Assembly (NCBI GenBank): GCA_028689655.1
Contig: JAQVCT010000006.1
Location: forward strand, 62,001-126,000
DNA from: Lachnospiraceae bacterium
GTDB taxonomy: Bacteria; Bacillota; Clostridia; Lachnospirales; Lachnospiraceae
DNA: 64,000 bases
Direction: 5' to 3'
The translations under genes and the position numbers were made by a program. Under the pieces are notes generated by a model. It made no database searches. It was not told the origin of the DNA and worked only from the letters and a program-made list of their open reading frames with translations. Positions 59,592-64,000 of the stretch are shown here, piece by piece (the first letter of the stretch is position 1; every line of letters begins with the position of its first letter).

Positions 59592-59652
59592 AGATAATAG
59601 GCAATTCGTTGATTATTTGACTATTGCATTATCTTGAAAGTTATTATAACAT
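59592..59652 (+). promoter_or_regulatory. MMPL promoter with inverted-repeat operator
   Basis: TTGCAT (59624-59629), 17 bp, TAACAT (59647-59652). AGATAATAGGCAAT (59592-59605) and ATTGCATTATCT (59623-59634) form an imperfect inverted repeat overlapping the -35, a suitable TetR operator in the divergent region. Confidence 0.5.
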
Positions 59653-59674
59653 AATAAAACATATTAATCAACAA

Positions 59675-59745
59675 ATGCACAATAAAGCATAAATGCATAA
59701 TAAAATGCAAACGCACAATAAAGAATAATTGCACATAAATAAAAC
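59675..59745 (+). repeat. Four 18-bp tandem repeats in the MMPL leader
   Basis: ATGCACAATAAAG, ATGCATAATAAAA, ACGCACAATAAAG and TTGCACATAAATA begin at 59675, 59693, 59711 and 59729, an exact 18-bp period. They lie between the promoter and the MMPL start. Confidence 0.7.
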
Positions 59746-59782
59746 ATGTGAAATAAATTTATTATGGAAGGATAATACAAAG

Positions 59783-62038
59783 ATGAAAAGTGCTCCATGG
59801 TTAGAAAAACTGATAAGTTTTATCATTCATAAACACAAAATGATTGAAAAGGTATTTATGGTTCTGGTATTTGCCAGCATTTTAGCCATTTTAGTAGTAG
59901 GTATCAATTATGATTTATCCAAATATCTTCCTGAAAATTCCCAGTCCAGTCAGGGAATCGATATTATAGAAGATGAATTTGGATATCCGGGAAGTGCACA
60001 GCTGATGATAGAAGATGTGAGTCTGTATGAAGCGAAAGACTATAAAGATAAAATAGAGAAAATTCCGGGTGTTGACGAGGTTGCATGGGCGGATACAATG
60101 GGTCAGATCTATGTGGGAGAAGATTTCATTGAGGCACAGGATTTTGATGACTATTATAAAGATCGTTGCGCATTGATGAATATAAGTTTTGTCAATGGAG
60201 ACTCAGATACAATCACTTATGAAGCTTTACATCAGATAAAACAGGTTGTTGGAGAGAAAGGATATCTTTCAGGACCATCGGTTGATAATGAATCTCTTGG
60301 TACTACGATCAATGATGAAATACCAAGAATTATGGTCTTTGTTGTTATAACAATACTGCTGATCTTGTTTTTAACCACGACGTCATGGATAGAACCTATA
60401 TTATTTATGTCCACCATGTTTATTGGAATCATATTAAATATGGGTTCCAACATTATATTTGGTGAGATTTCATTTTTGTCTTTTAGTATAGCAGCTGTAT
60501 TACAGTTAGCAGTTTCGATGGACTACTCTATTTTTTTATTACATAGCTATACAGAAGAAACACTGAAAGGGCTGGATATAGAAGAGGCATTGACGAATGC
60601 TTTAAGAAAAGCATTCTCATCGATTGTTTCCAGTGGTATGACTACATTTATAGGATTTATTGCTTTGGCATTGATGCAGTTTACCATTGGAAAAGATATG
60701 GGATTTGTCTTGGCAAAAGGAATTGTCTGTAGTATGTTAACAGTTCTTATTCTAATGCCATCATTTATATTGCGTATGAATAAATTGATTCAGAAGACAA
60801 AGCACAAATCTTTTATTGTATCGCTGGATAAACCAGCGAAGGCAATCTATAAGGTGAGATTTATCATTGCTATCCTGGTAGCGATTATTATTGTGCCATG
60901 TTTTGTATCACAAAATATGAATAAGTTTTTATATGGAACCGCTGCTATGAGTGGAGGACCCGGATCAAAAACCTATGAAGATCAGGAAAAAATAAAAGCT
61001 GTGTTTGGGGAGTCAAATTCCGTTTTAATTCTCATTCCAAATACCAACTCCGTCAGGGAAAAAAGAATGGCTGACAAAATAGAAAATCTGGACTTTGTGA
61101 AAAGTGTGACATCACTTGCTGCAACACTACCAGCAGGAATACCGGAAAGTTTTCTTCCGGAAAGTATGACCAGTAAGCTGCATTCGGAAAAGTATTCGAG
61201 AATGATTGTTACCCTTGAAACAGATACGGAAAGCGATTACGCATTTTCATGTTCCGATCACTTGAAAAAGACAGTGAATGAATATTATTCTGAAAACACA
61301 TATTTTATTGGAACCACACCAGTGACTCAGGATATGAAAGCCTCCATTGTTTCGGATTATAACAAAGTAAATATAATCTCTATTTTAGGAGTTGCATTGG
61401 TTATTTTTATGGCTTTTCTTTCTCCAATGGTGACTTTAGTAATCATTATACCTATCGAATTTGCTGTTTTTGTAAATATGTCCATTCCTTATATTCAAGG
61501 AAAAGAAATGGCCTTTTTGGGATTCCTGATGGTAAGCAGTATGCAATTAGGTGCAACTGTCGATTATTCTATTCTCATGACAACAAATTATATGCATATT
61601 CGCGAAAAGGAAAAAGATAAAAGTAAAGCCGCTGTCAAAGCGATCGAAAAGAGTATGTTGTCCATATTAACATCGGGAATTGTACTTACGGTAGTGGGAA
61701 TAGGCATAAAATATATGATTACAATTGCTGCTATTGGTGATATGGGACTGCTGATAGGTCGAGGAGCTATTTTCAGTATGATATTTGTATTGGGATTACT
61801 TCCTTTCTTACTGGTCATTTCAGATAAAACGATTATGAGAGACAGGAGATTTATAGAACACCTGCTTCGAACAATCCATATTAAGAAAGAGGCTAAGAGA
61901 ATGCATAAAAAGATAGCATGGAAACAGATATGGAAAATGAAGGAATGGAAAGGAGAAGATATTGAAGATGGAGAACTCGAAGATAAAAAAATTGAAAATG
62001 AAGGTATTGAAGATGAAAAAGAACAGAAGAATGAATAG
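59783..62038 (+). CDS. MMPL/RND-superfamily transporter
   Basis: This 751-residue membrane protein has 12 predicted helices arranged as two repeats, each with a first helix, a large extracellular loop (about 45-170 and 380-500) and a block of five helices. Typical MMPL helix-4 motifs are seen: AVSMDYSIFLLHSY (about 244-257) and GATVDYSILMTTNYM, carrying the proton-relay Asp-Tyr pair. It probably exports lipids or hydrophobic compounds. The C-terminal 30 residues are charged, low-complexity Glu/Asp/Lys. The start at 59783 has GGAAGG upstream; the TTG at 59729 lies in the repeats. It overlaps the next gene. Confidence 0.9.
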   Translation: MKSAPWLEKLISFIIHKHKMIEKVFMVLVFASILAILVVGINYDLSKYLPENSQSSQGIDIIEDEFGYPGSAQLMIEDVSLYEAKDYKDKIEKIPGVDEVAWADTMGQIYVGEDFIEAQDFDDYYKDRCALMNISFVNGDSDTITYEALHQIKQVVGEKGYLSGPSVDNESLGTTINDEIPRIMVFVVITILLILFLTTTSWIEPILFMSTMFIGIILNMGSNIIFGEISFLSFSIAAVLQLAVSMDYSIFLLHSYTEETLKGLDIEEALTNALRKAFSSIVSSGMTTFIGFIALALMQFTIGKDMGFVLAKGIVCSMLTVLILMPSFILRMNKLIQKTKHKSFIVSLDKPAKAIYKVRFIIAILVAIIIVPCFVSQNMNKFLYGTAAMSGGPGSKTYEDQEKIKAVFGESNSVLILIPNTNSVREKRMADKIENLDFVKSVTSLAATLPAGIPESFLPESMTSKLHSEKYSRMIVTLETDTESDYAFSCSDHLKKTVNEYYSENTYFIGTTPVTQDMKASIVSDYNKVNIISILGVALVIFMAFLSPMVTLVIIIPIEFAVFVNMSIPYIQGKEMAFLGFLMVSSMQLGATVDYSILMTTNYMHIREKEKDKSKAAVKAIEKSMLSILTSGIVLTVVGIGIKYMITIAAIGDMGLLIGRGAIFSMIFVLGLLPFLLVISDKTIMRDRRFIEHLLRTIHIKKEAKRMHKKIAWKQIWKMKEWKGEDIEDGELEDKKIENEGIEDEKEQKNE

Positions 62039-63983
62039 ATATCTTAGAAAAACTGTATCATGCGTGATTGCAGCATGTATGATACTGCCAATGCCTGTCA
62101 GCCATGCCGAGGAATCATTACCGATTATCATTGATGAAGCAGCATATGTCACATTAGACTATGACGGAAGTATTGAAAACGTCAGTGTGGTAAAAACCTG
62201 TCAATTAAATAGTAATGATTGCTTTGATGATTATGGCGATTATGAAAAAGTGAATAATATGACAACGATGGATACTGCTCAAATCAATAATGGAAAAATA
62301 ACCTGGAATTTACAAAATCAGAAAACAGATGAAAAGTTTTATTATGAGGTAAAACCGAAAAATAATAAAATTGATATGCCTTGGAACATGAAGGTTTCCT
62401 ACGCATTAAATGGACAGCCTATTGAGGGAAGTAAACTGGCAGGAGAATCTGGATTAGTAGCCATTGATGTAAAGGTAACGCCAAATGAAAAATGTAATGA
62501 ATACTATCAAAATAACTTTATACTGATGAGTGCTATGATGGTGGATACTGAAAAAGTCACAAGCTTTTGTGCACCGGGAGCACAATTCCAGTCTCTGGGA
62601 ACCTATCAGATGGCTGTTAATATGGTGACGCCTAAAAAAGAAGAAGAATTCCGATATGAAATTGGCAGTGAAGAATTTGAAACCATGGGTGTCATGTTTT
62701 TTATGGCACCAATCACCATGTCCCAAATGGATGACATCGCGGAAGTGAATGAACACAAGGAAAATATCGAAGATGCAAGCAGTGCCATGAATCAGGTAAT
62801 GGATGATATGTTAAGCATGATGTCCTCCATGTCAACGGGTATGAGCCAGACAGCAGACGGACTTGATCAGCTGGATGCAGGCAGTCAGGTGATATCCAAT
62901 TATAACGATTTGGGAGATGCGAGTATTCAGCAGATGCTGGATTCACTTGCAAGTATGCAGGCTTCCCTGAATGAATTTTCAGATATTATAGGAAATACAC
63001 AGATGGTCTCTCACCTGGCAGGGATGGGATCTGATCTGAAAGATGGTCTGGCAGAAATGGGTAAGATGACAGACCATATGCGTAATGTGACGGGGACACT
63101 TGAAAATGTGCAGGGTCTTTTGGGACAAATGCAGGATGCAGATGAAGCACAAAAGCAAGCTCTGACAGAAGAAGTGAAAGTGGAAAATGAAGAATTGACA
63201 GAAGCTGTAAAGGGAATGAAAGAGGATGTAAGCCCGGAAGCAATAGCGGATACAATGGAAAATGTGCAGGAGATTATATCAGAAGTAGAGGTAATCAAGG
63301 AGGAAACAGATGATGGTGCAACCCAGACAGCAAGTGCAGAAGTAAACATCTTATCATCCGCAGCAGAGACTATGGCAGGGACCATTGGAGCTGCGGGAAG
63401 CGAATTAGAAAAGTCCATAAATAATATGGGTGAAATGATAGAGCAGATAGATGATATGAGCGATGGAATGATGCTTCTCACAGAAGACCTTGGTCCGATC
63501 CTGAGAGAAACGAAGATTGTAATGGCAGATGCATCGGCTACAATAAAAGCCATGAGTGATATGGTATATGTGATGGACTCCATGCTGGATCAGGCTGGCC
63601 CATATCTGGAACAGGGAAGCCACCTTACATTAAATGGAATGTCACAATTAATGCGGGAAATGGTGGTTACGTTAAAGAAGACAGAAGAGATAAAGGCGAA
63701 TAAAGATATTATCGCGGATGTAATAGAAGATGAATGGAATCGCTTAGATGATGATCTTCAGATATTAGATATTGATCCATCGGCGAAAAAGATATCCTTT
63801 ACTTCTGATAAAAATATAGAACCAAGAAGCTTACAAATGATTGTAAAAACAAAGTCTATAGAAATTGATGATGCTCTTGAAAATAGTGATATAAAGAGCA
63901 GTAGTGAAGATATTGGCGTAATAGGCAGAGTTAAATTGATATTTGTAAAAATTGGAGAGTTTCTATTATCCATATTCTCGTAA
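62013..63983 (+). CDS. Secreted coiled-coil protein, YhgE/X-heptad-like partner of MMPL
   Basis: This protein of about 656 residues has a signal peptide (RYLRKTVSCVIAACMILPMP, cleavage near SHA-EE), an extracellular beta-rich part (about 35-255; DEAAYVTLDYDGSIENVSVV), long Met/Ser/Asp-rich coiled-coil segments (about 260-600) of the type seen in YhgE and X-heptad proteins, and a hydrophobic C-terminal helix (LIFVKIGEFLLSIFS). The start at 62013 has GAAGG 8 bp upstream and overlaps the MMPL tail. It likely works with the MMPL transporter, as periplasm-like adaptor or anchor. The function is inferred from the pairing. Confidence 0.75.
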   Translation: MKKNRRMNRYLRKTVSCVIAACMILPMPVSHAEESLPIIIDEAAYVTLDYDGSIENVSVVKTCQLNSNDCFDDYGDYEKVNNMTTMDTAQINNGKITWNLQNQKTDEKFYYEVKPKNNKIDMPWNMKVSYALNGQPIEGSKLAGESGLVAIDVKVTPNEKCNEYYQNNFILMSAMMVDTEKVTSFCAPGAQFQSLGTYQMAVNMVTPKKEEEFRYEIGSEEFETMGVMFFMAPITMSQMDDIAEVNEHKENIEDASSAMNQVMDDMLSMMSSMSTGMSQTADGLDQLDAGSQVISNYNDLGDASIQQMLDSLASMQASLNEFSDIIGNTQMVSHLAGMGSDLKDGLAEMGKMTDHMRNVTGTLENVQGLLGQMQDADEAQKQALTEEVKVENEELTEAVKGMKEDVSPEAIADTMENVQEIISEVEVIKEETDDGATQTASAEVNILSSAAETMAGTIGAAGSELEKSINNMGEMIEQIDDMSDGMMLLTEDLGPILRETKIVMADASATIKAMSDMVYVMDSMLDQAGPYLEQGSHLTLNGMSQLMREMVVTLKKTEEIKANKDIIADVIEDEWNRLDDDLQILDIDPSAKKISFTSDKNIEPRSLQMIVKTKSIEIDDALENSDIKSSSEDIGVIGRVKLIFVKIGEFLLSIFS

Positions 63984-64000
63984 GAAAAATGAATATGTAA

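Noticed and set aside
59675..59745. CRISPR array
   Set aside because: The 18-bp period has no spacers, and no cas genes are present; it is a simple tandem repeat.

Overview
The window looks like a chromosomal segment of a low-to-mid GC, strictly anaerobic Firmicute of the Lachnospiraceae type (gut Clostridia). The evidence is AT-rich intergenic DNA with AGGAGG ribosome sites and sigma-A promoters, a large Gram-positive SRP RNA, lipoprotein binding proteins with Thr/Glu/Ala-rich linkers, AraR-type GntR/LacI regulators, and many oxygen-sensitive or fermentative enzymes (radical SAM activase, ferredoxin-type aldo/keto reductase, D-lactate dehydrogenase). The left end cuts an ABC permease gene; the right end lies just after a complete gene.

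Layout. (1) 1-8.1 kb: L-arabinose region, with the end of a sugar ABC permease, two AraR-like regulators, araA, an FGGY ribulokinase and araD, closed by a strong terminator. (2) 8.1-17.2 kb: an apparent pentitol or ketopentose import locus, with an AraB-family kinase, a ROK repressor, two zinc polyol dehydrogenases and an RbsBAC-type ABC transporter. (3) 17.3-20.0 kb: split transketolase and ribulose-phosphate epimerase, preceded by AraR-like half-sites. (4) 20.2-30.3 kb: the most interesting region. It holds an RpiB-like and a TIM-like isomerase that both depart from the housekeeping enzymes, a form IV RuBisCO-like protein (RLP) on the opposite strand, a galactitol-type PTS with its own EI and HPr, a DeoR regulator and a class II aldolase with a C-terminal tail resembling an encapsulation peptide. 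Together they suggest a PTS-fed acid-sugar route in which the RLP yields L-erythrulose 1-phosphate, the two isomerases turn it into D-erythrose 4-phosphate, and transketolase drains it. (5) 30.5-42.9 kb: aldo/keto reductase, metG, an acetyltransferase, HD-GYP and GGDEF proteins, a shared MsmK-type ATPase, a PucR/CdaR-like regulator, a radical SAM activase and tadA. (6) 42.9-49.6 kb: SRP RNA, a polar amino acid ABC transporter and an ECF transporter. (7) 49.7-56.2 kb: a CBM9-like protein, an AraC regulator, a sugar ABC transporter without its own ATPase and with one frameshifted permease, and a NahK-like sugar kinase. (8) 56.4-64 kb: a membrane protein, D-lactate dehydrogenase, NUDIX hydrolase, and a TetR/MMPL/secreted coiled-coil export locus.

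Between the genes are several repeated structures: a 113-nt multi-stem element in three near-identical copies plus one variant, each ending just upstream of a start codon; a small palindromic MITE-like element; AraR-like inverted repeats at three genes; a TGCAAAT cluster before the AraC-linked sugar operon; and an 18-bp tandem repeat before the MMPL gene.
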